From positions 248,001 to 312,000 of the forward strand of contig NZ_JAGRQH010000001.1 of assembly GCF_018122595.1 (NCBI RefSeq): DNA of 64,000 nucleotides. Direction: 5' to 3'. Both the position numbers and the translations under genes were made by a program. The notes beneath the pieces are model-generated. The model was not told the origin of the DNA. It saw only the letters and a list, made by a program, of their open reading frames with translations, and searched no databases. Each line of letters opens with the position of its first letter. The stretch's first letter is position 1. This stretch comes from Neokomagataea anthophila (GTDB lineage Bacteria; Pseudomonadota; Alphaproteobacteria; Acetobacterales; Acetobacteraceae). Positions 18,409 through 25,411 of this stretch are shown here, piece after piece.

Positions 18409-20088
18409 TTAGCGTGCAACTGGTCGGTATTTGATACGGCTGGGCTCCGTCGCATCAGCGCCCAGACGACGTCGCTTATCTTCTTCATAAGCCTGGAAGT
18501 TACCTTCAAACCACTCAACGTGGCTATCGCCCTCAAAGGCCAAAATATGTGTCGCCAGACGGTCAAGGAACCAACGATCATGGGAGATGACCACAGCGCA
18601 ACCTGCAAATTCCGCCAGCGCATCTTCAAGTGCACGCAGCGTATCTACGTCAAGATCGTTGGTCGGTTCGTCAAGCAGAATGACATTGCTGTCTTGCTTG
18701 AGCATCTTAGCCAGATGCACGCGGTTACGCTCACCACCGGACAACACACCAACACGCTTTTGTTGATCTGAACCCTTGAAGTTAAACGCACCCACATACG
18801 CACGTGATGGCACCGTACGCTTGCCCAGATGAATCACATCCGTGCCGCCAGAAATTTCTTCCCATACGGTCTTATTGTCATCCAACGTATCACGGGACTG
18901 ATCAACATAACCGAGCTTTACGGTCTCACCGACTTTCAGAGAGCCTTCATCGGCCTGATCTTGACCCGTAATCATCTTAAACAGCGTGGATTTACCTGCA
19001 CCGTTCGGACCGATCACGCCAACAATACCACCAGGCGGCAGCTTGAAGTTCAGGCCATCAATCAAGAGACGGTCACCAAAGCCTTTACGCAGATTTTCAG
19101 CTTCAATAACCGTACCACCCAAACGCGGACCCGGCGTAATCACAATGTCTGCCGTACCACCTGCACGCTCAGCATTGGCCGCCAGCATGTCTTCATAACG
19201 GGTAATACGCGCCTTGCTCTTCGCCTGACGTGCCTTGGGAGAAGCCGAAATCCACTCACGCTCCGCAATAAGAGCACGTTGGCGGGCACTTTCTTCCTTC
19301 TCTTCCTGAGCCAGACGCTTCTGCTTCTGCTCCAACCAAGAAGAATAGTTACCCTCAAACGGATAACCACGACCACGTTCCAGCTCAAGAATCCAGTTCG
19401 TCACATTATCAAGGAAGTAACGATCATGGGTAATGACCATCACGGTGCCTTGATAATCACGCAGCGTCTTTTCCAGCCAAGACACACTCTCTGCGTCCAA
19501 ATGGTTGGTCGGTTCGTCAAGCAGCAGCATGTCTGGCTTTTCAAGCAGCAGACGGCACAGCGCAACACGGCGACGCTCACCACCCGACAACTTCTCCACA
19601 GAGCTATCAGCCGGCGGACAGCGCAGCGCGTCCAGCGCGATCTCTAGCTTACGGTCCAGTTCCCAGCCATCACCCGCATCAATCTTTTCTTGCAACTCAG
19701 CTTGCTCAGCCAGCAGCGCCGTCATCTCATCATCAGACATTGGCTCAGCAAACTGCATTGAAATCGCGTTAAAGCGATCAACAGCTTGCTTCAGTTCACC
19801 AAAGCCCAGAGCAACGTTTTCACCAACTGTCAGGCTTTCATCAAGCTTCGGTTCTTGCTCCAAGTAACCGATCTTAACGCCCTCAGCGGCCCAAGCTTCA
19901 CCACCGAATTCTTTTTCAATACCTGCGATAACCTTCAACAGGGTTGATTTACCGGCACCGTTCACACCGAGAACGCCGATTTTCACACCCGGAAGGAAGG
20001 AGAGCGTAATGCCCTTGAAGACCTCTCGGCCACCGGGATAGGCCTTGGTCAGATCCTTCATGACGTAGACATATTGGTAGGCGGCCAT
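18409..20088 (-). CDS. ettA: Energy-dependent translational throttle protein EttA (ABC-F ATPase)
   Basis: The ATG at 20088 gives a 559-residue ABC-F protein starting MAAYQYVYVMKDLTKAYPGG, as in EttA. Two ATPase cassettes are visible: Walker A GVNGAGKST and GPNGAGKST, signatures LSGGERRRVALCRLL and LSGGERNRVHLAKML, Walker B MLLLDEPTNHLD and VILLDEPTNDLD. Between them lies the charged linker (EQKQKRLAQEEKEE) and the arm region in the first domain. EttA binds the ribosomal E site and gates entry into elongation according to the ATP/ADP ratio. A further in-frame start at 20196 would overlap the tRNA-Ile gene and is unlikely. Confidence 0.95.
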   Translation of the reverse strand: MAAYQYVYVMKDLTKAYPGGREVFKGITLSFLPGVKIGVLGVNGAGKSTLLKVIAGIEKEFGGEAWAAEGVKIGYLEQEPKLDESLTVGENVALGFGELKQAVDRFNAISMQFAEPMSDDEMTALLAEQAELQEKIDAGDGWELDRKLEIALDALRCPPADSSVEKLSGGERRRVALCRLLLEKPDMLLLDEPTNHLDAESVSWLEKTLRDYQGTVMVITHDRYFLDNVTNWILELERGRGYPFEGNYSSWLEQKQKRLAQEEKEESARQRALIAEREWISASPKARQAKSKARITRYEDMLAANAERAGGTADIVITPGPRLGGTVIEAENLRKGFGDRLLIDGLNFKLPPGGIVGVIGPNGAGKSTLFKMITGQDQADEGSLKVGETVKLGYVDQSRDTLDDNKTVWEEISGGTDVIHLGKRTVPSRAYVGAFNFKGSDQQKRVGVLSGGERNRVHLAKMLKQDSNVILLDEPTNDLDVDTLRALEDALAEFAGCAVVISHDRWFLDRLATHILAFEGDSHVEWFEGNFQAYEEDKRRRLGADATEPSRIKYRPVAR

Positions 20089-20165
20089 GGCAGGTCTCCC
20101 AAATCGAGAAGGTGGAGTGAGAAGCTGAGCAGCGCATGACAGATGCGCGTCAAAAAGAAACACCG

Positions 20166-20239
20166 TGCGCCCGGAGGGACTTGAACCCCCAACCAATCCG
20201 TTATGAGCGGACGGCTCTAACCAATTGAGCTACAGGCGC
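20166..20239 (-). tRNA. tRNA-Ile2 with CAU anticodon
   Basis: A full cloverleaf of 74 nt on the minus strand: acceptor GCGCCTG/CGGGCGC with discriminator A, D-arm GCTC...GAGC, anticodon loop CTCATAA (anticodon CAU), T-loop TTCAAGT. The 3' CCA is not encoded. CAU could mean initiator, elongator Met or Ile2. The C4-G69 and C5-G68 pairs of the acceptor stem are those recognised by TilS, which converts C34 to lysidine, so Ile2 (reading AUA) is the best assignment. Confidence 0.8.
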
Positions 20240-20406
20240 GCGGTTGGTTCAGCAAATCGCGCACCTGAAACTTTTTTGCAAGTGCTTAGTCGAGAAAAAC
20301 CACACATTTATTCTTCTATGCAAAGAGAAGAGAGGGGCTGGGCAGAGTGAAAGCAGCCCAGTAAGATCACCCCGGTTCCATTCACTTCAATGACAAGGTG
20401 CCTTTC

Positions 20407-20928
20407 ATGGACATCAGCAAGATCCCGACCGGTAAAGACGCACCACGCGATATCAACGTGGTTATCGAGATTCCGCAGGGTTCTCAGGTCAAGTACGAAG
20501 TCGATAAAGACAGCGGTGCATTGATCGTAGACCGTATTATCTTCACGCCAATGGCATACCCTGCTGCTTATGGCTTCATCCCCGGCACACTCGCTGCCGA
20601 TGGTGACCCATCAGACGCGCTGGTTCTAGCTCCTGCCGCTATCGTTCCGGGCGCTGTCATCCGTGCACGCCCCATCGGCATGTTGAAGATGGAAGACGAA
20701 AGCGGCGTTGATGAAAAAATCATCTGCGTTCCACACGACAAGGTGCATACGCAGTACAAAGACGTCACATCAATTGATGATCTGCCAGAAATCACCCGTC
20801 AGGCCATCACCCACTTCTTTGAACGCTACAAGGATCTTGAACCTGGCAAGTGGGTTAAAGTAACTGGCTGGGCAACAAAGGAAGAAGCCTACGCTTCTAT
20901 CGAAAGCGCAATCGCAGCTGCGAAGTAA
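20407..20928 (+). CDS. ppa: Inorganic pyrophosphatase (family I)
   Basis: The ATG at 20407, after AAGGTG, gives 173 residues. Family I features are IEIPQGSQVKYEVDKDSGAL, RIIFTPMAYPAAYGFIPGTL and the metal-binding DGDPSDALVL, with DEKIICVPHDK further on. It hydrolyses pyrophosphate in the cytoplasm and pulls biosynthetic reactions forward. Soluble and hexameric in relatives. A GTG three codons upstream overlaps the Shine-Dalgarno and was not used. Confidence 0.96.
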   Translation: MDISKIPTGKDAPRDINVVIEIPQGSQVKYEVDKDSGALIVDRIIFTPMAYPAAYGFIPGTLAADGDPSDALVLAPAAIVPGAVIRARPIGMLKMEDESGVDEKIICVPHDKVHTQYKDVTSIDDLPEITRQAITHFFERYKDLEPGKWVKVTGWATKEEAYASIESAIAAAK

Positions 20929-20937
20929 AACGCTTTC

Positions 20938-20969
20938 TTTCCTGCTCGGGAATGCTTCCGGGCAGGAAA
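20938..20969 (+). terminator. Hairpin after ppa
   Basis: TTTCCTGC pairs with GCAGGAAA, with an inner GGAA/TTCC pairing. No T run follows, so termination is probable but not certain. Confidence 0.55.
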
Positions 20970-20996
20970 ACCGTTTCTGCTTATCGCGTAGAAACG

Positions 20997-21023
20997 AAAA
21001 AAGGCGCCTGATGGCGCCTTTTT
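20997..21023 (-). terminator. Terminator of tRNA-Gly copy 1
   Basis: AAAAAA, GGCGCC, loop TGAT, GGCGCC, TTTTT: a perfect six-base stem, symmetrical for both strands. It lies seven bases beyond the encoded CCA of the tRNA. Confidence 0.8.
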
Positions 21024-21029
21024 CATAAC

Positions 21030-21104
21030 TGGAGCGGGTGATGGGATTCGAACCCACGACCCCAACCTTGGCAAGGTTGTGCTCTACCCCTGAGCTACAC
21101 CCGC
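21030..21104 (-). tRNA. tRNA-Gly (GCC), copy 1
   Basis: A 75-nt cloverleaf on the minus strand with acceptor GCGGGTG/CACCCGC, anticodon stem CAACC/GGTTG, loop TTGCCAA (anticodon GCC), T-loop TTCGAAT and an encoded 3' CCA. It reads GGC and GGU codons. Identical to copy 2. Confidence 0.97.
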
Positions 21105-21198
21105 ACTCCGTTGGACGGGCTTATGAAGCATTTCACCCTCCCCCGCAAGAGGAAAAATGAACTCTTCATGATATTTTTGAATTTATGCGCTAGAAACG

Positions 21199-21225
21199 AA
21201 AAAAGGCGCCTGATGGCACCTTTTT
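21199..21225 (-). terminator. Terminator of tRNA-Gly copy 2
   Basis: The same hairpin as in copy 1 but with GGCACC in place of the second GGCGCC (plus strand). On the tRNA strand this reads GGUGCC/GGCGCC, so the changed pair becomes a G-U wobble and the stem is kept. Confidence 0.75.
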
Positions 21226-21231
21226 CATAAC

Positions 21232-21306
21232 TGGAGCGGGTGATGGGATTCGAACCCACGACCCCAACCTTGGCAAGGTTGTGCTCTACCCCTGAGCTAC
21301 ACCCGC
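21232..21306 (-). tRNA. tRNA-Gly (GCC), copy 2
   Basis: Base-for-base identical to the copy at 21030-21104, including the encoded CCA. It is the upstream copy in transcription order. Confidence 0.97.
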
Positions 21307-21460
21307 ACTCCGTTGGACGGGCTTATGAAGCATTTCACCCGCCCCCGCAAGAGGAAAAATACACCCACCTCCGTTTTTCTTAACCTCTTGCGTATCACGC
21401 AGCATCGTCCGATCTTCTTCTGAAAGACAAAACCACAGCGACACCATAGAAAGACCGACC

Positions 21461-22402
21461 ATGAGCAACTTCAATGAACCCCTCATCGGCCAAGCCACCG
21501 CAAACGCTGCCGCCAAAATCATTATCGACACAGACCAGAAAAACTTCATGGCAGACGTCATTGAAGCCAGTAATGAACTCCCCATCCTCGTCGATTTCTG
21601 GGCACCCTGGTGCGGACCTTGCCGGCAGTTTACGCCAGTCCTCGAAAAGGTCGTGCAAGCAGCACAAGGACGCGTCCGCCTCGTCAAACTTGACATTGAA
21701 GCCAATCAAAGCCTCGCCGCACAATTAAGCCAAATGGGTCTTCCCCTCCAATCCATCCCACTGGTTGTTGCCTTTTGGAAAGGCCAAGTGTTGGACGCGG
21801 TACAAGGCGCACAATCTGAAACAGCCGTCCGACGCTTTGTCGAAACTGTTTTAAAAGAAAGCGGCGGCGCCATGCCGGCAGCAGAGATGCTCTCCGCCGG
21901 TAAAAAAGCCCTTTCCGAGAACCTCTTTGCGGAAGCTGCCGGCTTGTTCGGGGCTGTGCTAGAAAGCGAATCCGAAAACCCAGACGCATGGGGCGGGATG
22001 ATACGGGCACTTATTGGCTTAGGCGAAACCGAAGCTGCAGAAGATGCCTCTAGCCAAATCCCATCAAAACTGGACACACACCCAGAAATCACAGGCGCAC
22101 GCTCTGCCTTAGCCCTCCATAAAGAAGGCGCTCAAGCAGCATCACAGCTTGATGAACTCCGCCAAAAAGCCATCACCGCCCCCGACGATTTCAACCTGCG
22201 CATGGAACTCGCCGCAGCACTCAACGCCGCTGGCCACAGAGCAGATGCAGCCGAGACGCTACTCTCCATCATCCGCACAGATCGTGACTGGAACGATGGT
22301 GCCGCACGCACAGAACTCCTCCGCTTTTTTGAAGCATGGGGACACACAGACCCAGACACCCTCGCCGCACGCCGCAAGCTTTCCGCAGTGCTGTTTTCCT
22401 AA
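21461..22402 (+). CDS. cnoX: Thioredoxin-TPR co-chaperone CnoX (YbbN)
   Basis: A 313-residue protein. Residues about 20-130 are a thioredoxin fold with an intact WCGPC active site (ILVDFWAPWCGPCRQFTPVLEKV). Residues about 145-313 are Ala/Leu-rich helical TPR-like repeats (LFAEAAGLFGAVLESESENPDAW; FNLRMELAAALNAAGHRADAAETLLSI). CnoX holds unfolded proteins for GroEL and DnaK during oxidative (HOCl) stress; the E. coli protein lacks the active CXXC, whereas the Caulobacter protein keeps it and also reduces disulfides, and this one has it. It is the first gene of a tight operon, its stop overlapping the next start (TAATG). Confidence 0.92.
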   Translation: MSNFNEPLIGQATANAAAKIIIDTDQKNFMADVIEASNELPILVDFWAPWCGPCRQFTPVLEKVVQAAQGRVRLVKLDIEANQSLAAQLSQMGLPLQSIPLVVAFWKGQVLDAVQGAQSETAVRRFVETVLKESGGAMPAAEMLSAGKKALSENLFAEAAGLFGAVLESESENPDAWGGMIRALIGLGETEAAEDASSQIPSKLDTHPEITGARSALALHKEGAQAASQLDELRQKAITAPDDFNLRMELAAALNAAGHRADAAETLLSIIRTDRDWNDGAARTELLRFFEAWGHTDPDTLAARRKLSAVLFS

Positions 22403-23094
22403 TGACACCACGCGATTTCAATAGCCTCATCACGATCCCTGAGATTCCGCGGCGCGTAACACCGCTGAATGAACTCACTCTCGCGGACATGCCGCCACGC
22501 CTTGGCCTCTTCGTTCTGCCCGGCGCGGTCCTCCTACCGGGCGGACGGCTGCCATTACAAGTCTTCGAGCCACGCTACATCGCCATGCTCGAAGACGCAC
22601 TCGCCAAAAATCGTCTCATCGGCATCATCCAACCTTTGGATGACGATGAAGACGATGCCCTCTTAGATCACCCGCCCCTACACAAGGTAGGAGCCGTAGG
22701 GCGCGTCATGGAATTTGCCGAACAACCAGACGGCACATTCATGATTATATTACACGGCGTCGCCCGCTTTCGCTTACTGCGCGATACACTGACAGAACAA
22801 TGCTGGCGTGAAGGCTCCATCGACGTCTCGGCTTATGTTGAAGACATGATGGATGCCCCAACCGCCCCCGTCAGCCGGGAAAAACTGCTCACAACATTAA
22901 AAGACTACCTCGCCGCGCGTGACCTACGAACGGATTGGACGCTCCTCGATGAGCTAGACGATGATTCCCTTCTCATCGTACTCCCTATGCTCATTCCCTT
23001 TGAGGATGACGAAAAACAACTTCTCCTCGAAGCTACACGCCCTGAAGATCGCGCTGAACTCTTGCTGACCCTGCTACGACAGGGCATGGAATAA
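22402..23094 (+). CDS. LON peptidase N-terminal (substrate-binding) domain protein
   Basis: The ATG at 22402 shares its A with the cnoX stop and gives 230 residues. The core LGLFVLPGAVLLPGGRLPLQVFEPRYIAMLEDAL and VGRVMEFAEQPDGTFMIILHGVARFRL is the LON N-domain without AAA or protease domains. The C-terminal part is helical with an acidic patch (LDELDDDSLLIVLPM) and ends DRAELLLTLLRQGM. Such stand-alone proteins lie next to ybbN/cnoX and trm112-like genes in many Alphaproteobacteria. Substrate recognition in protein quality control is inferred from the domain and the cnoX link. Confidence 0.9.
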   Translation: MTPRDFNSLITIPEIPRRVTPLNELTLADMPPRLGLFVLPGAVLLPGGRLPLQVFEPRYIAMLEDALAKNRLIGIIQPLDDDEDDALLDHPPLHKVGAVGRVMEFAEQPDGTFMIILHGVARFRLLRDTLTEQCWREGSIDVSAYVEDMMDAPTAPVSREKLLTTLKDYLAARDLRTDWTLLDELDDDSLLIVLPMLIPFEDDEKQLLLEATRPEDRAELLLTLLRQGME

Positions 23095-23097
23095 CCC

Positions 23098-23283
23098 ATG
23101 ACATCTGAACTTGACCCACGCCTTTTATCTGTTTTGGTTTGCCCACTCACCAAAGGGCCACTCACCTATGACAGTGCCGCCCAAGAGCTCATTAGCGCCA
23201 AAGCACGCTGCGCTTATCCAATCAAAGATGGCATTCCCATCATGCTTCCCGATGAAGCACGACCGTTAGATGACACACCGTAA
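23098..23283 (+). CDS. Trm112-family small zinc-ribbon-like protein
   Basis: A 61-residue Trm112/UPF0434 protein: [21 protein letters not shown] at the N-terminus and [28 protein letters not shown] at the C-terminus. Only two cysteines remain (VCPL and RCAYP), so a full four-Cys zinc site is not formed, as in many bacterial members. Eukaryotic Trm112 activates methyltransferases; the bacterial role is not settled. Third gene of the cnoX operon, three bases after the LON-domain gene. Confidence 0.92.
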   Translation: MTSELDPRLLSVLVCPLTKGPLTYDSAAQELISAKARCAYPIKDGIPIMLPDEARPLDDTP

Positions 23284-23488
23284 ACCTTTACCCACCACAA
23301 TAATGTGGCGACCAGAGCAAGGCAGGGACAATGCCACCTTCCTTCTCTCGTGGTCATATTGAAACCGCCTCCTTGCGGATGGTCCCGCAAGAATATCTTC
23401 TCTCCTGAGCCGCGCATGGCATCACAGCCACTCAAAAAGAAGAGCACCCAAGCAGTATCACTGCAGCCAACAACCACGCATAATCGTA

Positions 23489-24934
23489 TTACAGGGCTTT
23501 AAACGCTTTCAAAGCCCTGTCTCGCCCCTCAGACAAACCAACGATCGGCCGAGGGTAAGTCCGCCCCAACTCCACTCCCGCAGACCGCAATACCGCTTCT
23601 GACGCGTTCCACGGCTCCCGCAAAGCCTTGCCTGATAAGGCCCCTAGTTCTGGCACCCAACGACGAATATACGTACCATCTGGGTCAAACTTCTCCGCCT
23701 GAAGCGTCGGGTTGAAAATCCTAAAAAACGGCGCGGCATCAATACCCGTCCCGGCCACCCATTGCCAGTTCATCGCGTTACTCGCCGGATCATAATCCAC
23801 CAATGTATCGCGAAACCACGCTTCACCTTCGCGCCAATCAATCAGCAGATGTTTAGCCAGAAAAGACCCCACAATCATACGCGCCCGGTTATGCATCCAC
23901 CCCGTTTGCCACAACTGCCGCATCGCCGCATCAACGATTGGCACCCCTGTCTGCCCCCGCTGCCACGCTGTGAGGTCGTGCTCCGAGCGCCGCCACGACA
24001 TGGCATGAAATTTTTGATTTACACTTTCATACGGTAACGACGGCGTATGAAAGAGCGTGTACTGAGCAAACTCCCGCCATCCTAGTTCTGACAAAAACAC
24101 TTGAGCCCCTTCGCGCTCACCGCCACGCTGCCTCACGATGTCCCATAAACGCCTAGGTGACAGCATCCCACTTGCTAAATAGGGCGACAAACGTGATGTC
24201 CCTTCTTGCGCCATATAATCACGCGCTTTGGCATAATCACCGCAGAGATCATCCACAAACGCTTCCAACGCTTGTAACCCCGCACGCCCATCAACCCGCC
24301 AACTCGCACGCAATCCCGCAGCCCAATCCGGCACCGCAGGGCGCAATCCACCTTCATCCAGACGGTGCTCCGCCATAAGAGAGCTTGGCACGCTCAAAGA
24401 TGCCCACTTCTCCGGCACCGCGAGAGGCGCTTCAGCCCCTACAGCCCGAAAGGCTTTCCAAAATGCCGTATAAACACGATAAGCATGACGCTCTTTTGTA
24501 AGAACCGCTTGCGGATGCCGAAGAACAGTCCCCCATTCCAATTGAAACCCAACACCACTTCGGCTCAACACACGCGCTAAACGCTGGTCCTGCGCACGCT
24601 CTCCACTAAGAACACGACAATGCGCAAAGACACTCACCGCCCCGACCTCAGAAACCAAACGCGGCAACACCTCTTCAGTCACCCCGGCCAAGGTCAATAA
24701 CGTACCGCCATAATGCTGCAACTGAGCGCTCAAAGAGGCCAAAGCCTCCCTCAACCACCAGCGATAAGCGCCCCCCTTAACGGGAACATGCTCTATACTT
24801 GGGTCAAAAATATAAACACAAAGAACAGGACGCCCCGTTTCCACAGCCGCAGAGAGTGCTGGGTGATCATCCAAACGTAAATCATGCCGAAACCATACGA
24901 TAACAGGTTTTCGCCCCACATTACGCCCAGACAT
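23489..24934 (-). CDS. phr: Deoxyribodipyrimidine photolyase
   Basis: The ATG at 24934, preceded by GGGGGC, gives 481 residues. The N-terminal domain (VIVWFRHDLRLDDHPALSAAVETG) binds the antenna chromophore. The C-terminal FAD domain shows GTSRLSPYLASGMLSPR, FLSELGWREFAQY, WQRGQTGVPIVDAAMRQLWQTGWMHNRARMIVGSFL and YDPASNAMNWQWVAGTG. It repairs cyclobutane pyrimidine dimers using blue light. The catalytic-domain sequence is of class I CPD type; a cryptochrome-like role cannot be excluded by sequence alone. It is convergent with the cnoX operon, and the 205 bp between them hold no convincing gene. Confidence 0.94.
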   Translation of the reverse strand: MSGRNVGRKPVIVWFRHDLRLDDHPALSAAVETGRPVLCVYIFDPSIEHVPVKGGAYRWWLREALASLSAQLQHYGGTLLTLAGVTEEVLPRLVSEVGAVSVFAHCRVLSGERAQDQRLARVLSRSGVGFQLEWGTVLRHPQAVLTKERHAYRVYTAFWKAFRAVGAEAPLAVPEKWASLSVPSSLMAEHRLDEGGLRPAVPDWAAGLRASWRVDGRAGLQALEAFVDDLCGDYAKARDYMAQEGTSRLSPYLASGMLSPRRLWDIVRQRGGEREGAQVFLSELGWREFAQYTLFHTPSLPYESVNQKFHAMSWRRSEHDLTAWQRGQTGVPIVDAAMRQLWQTGWMHNRARMIVGSFLAKHLLIDWREGEAWFRDTLVDYDPASNAMNWQWVAGTGIDAAPFFRIFNPTLQAEKFDPDGTYIRRWVPELGALSGKALREPWNASEAVLRSAGVELGRTYPRPIVGLSEGRDRALKAFKAL

Positions 24935-25411
24935 AGATGCCCCCATCACGACACAAGAGGGCAATAACGCAACACGCTATAAAACGTTCCATTTTTTGCT
25001 AAAAAGATACTGACTCAATTTTTTGAAAGACATAAATACCCATATAATCAGCCGTGTATTCAGCCGAATTCCTGGGCCTTAAAACGCCTCTTTTTTGTAC
25101 CGAACACCTCATTTTCAAAAGAAATGTTTCGTAAAAAAGAAAACATCTTTTGTTGCCTTAAAAAACATCAACAACAACACGCCTTAAGAATCGACGAATT
25201 GCGAAACACAAATTTTTATTCAAAAAATGATATTACCAACCACAAATCATCGCCCCAAAAAAAATCAAATACCCCCAAATTTACTTAAAAAATTTAGTTT
25301 ATTTTTATAGAAATAAAGTACAAAAAATATTTTTAAAGTGTTAGTTTTAAAAAAACCTTTTTATTGAGACCGAAAATGCTTAATTTTCCCAATAATTAAG
25401 GGAGAAAACCA
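24935..25411. other. 477-bp AT-rich leader upstream of the Hint protein
   Basis: No coding frame on either strand. The stretch becomes very A/T-rich from about 25080, with many A runs and T runs on the plus strand. Just before the Hint gene a 7-bp hairpin (CTTAATT 25379-25385, AATTAAG 25394-25400) abuts the Shine-Dalgarno GGGAG at 25400-25404. The leader is likely to contain an H-NS-like or other nucleoid-protein-sensitive promoter, but no specific box could be recognised. Confidence 0.5.
25379..25404 (+). promoter_or_regulatory. Hairpin flush with the Hint gene ribosome-binding site
   Basis: CTTAATT and AATTAAG pair around an eight-base loop; the last G of the stem is the first G of the Shine-Dalgarno GGGAG. 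A weak AT stem at this position could tune translation initiation, for example with temperature. Confidence 0.35.

Larger units (their letters stand above)
20989..21158. repeat. Tandem repeat unit, copy 1 (tRNA-Gly plus terminator)
   Basis: A 170-bp unit carrying the tRNA-Gly gene and its flanks. It recurs at 21191-21360 with only two differences that I can find (G to A in the terminator stem, T to G near the end). The period is 202 bp. Confidence 0.93.
21191..21360. repeat. Tandem repeat unit, copy 2 (tRNA-Gly plus terminator)
   Basis: The second copy of the 170-bp unit, separated from copy 1 by a unique 32-bp stretch (21159-21190). The near identity outside the tRNA indicates a recent duplication. 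Confidence 0.93.

Noticed and set aside
23284-23488. Short ORFs in the gap between trm112 and phr
   Set aside because: Frames on both strands lack a Shine-Dalgarno, have compositional bias typical of shadow frames and match no recognisable family.
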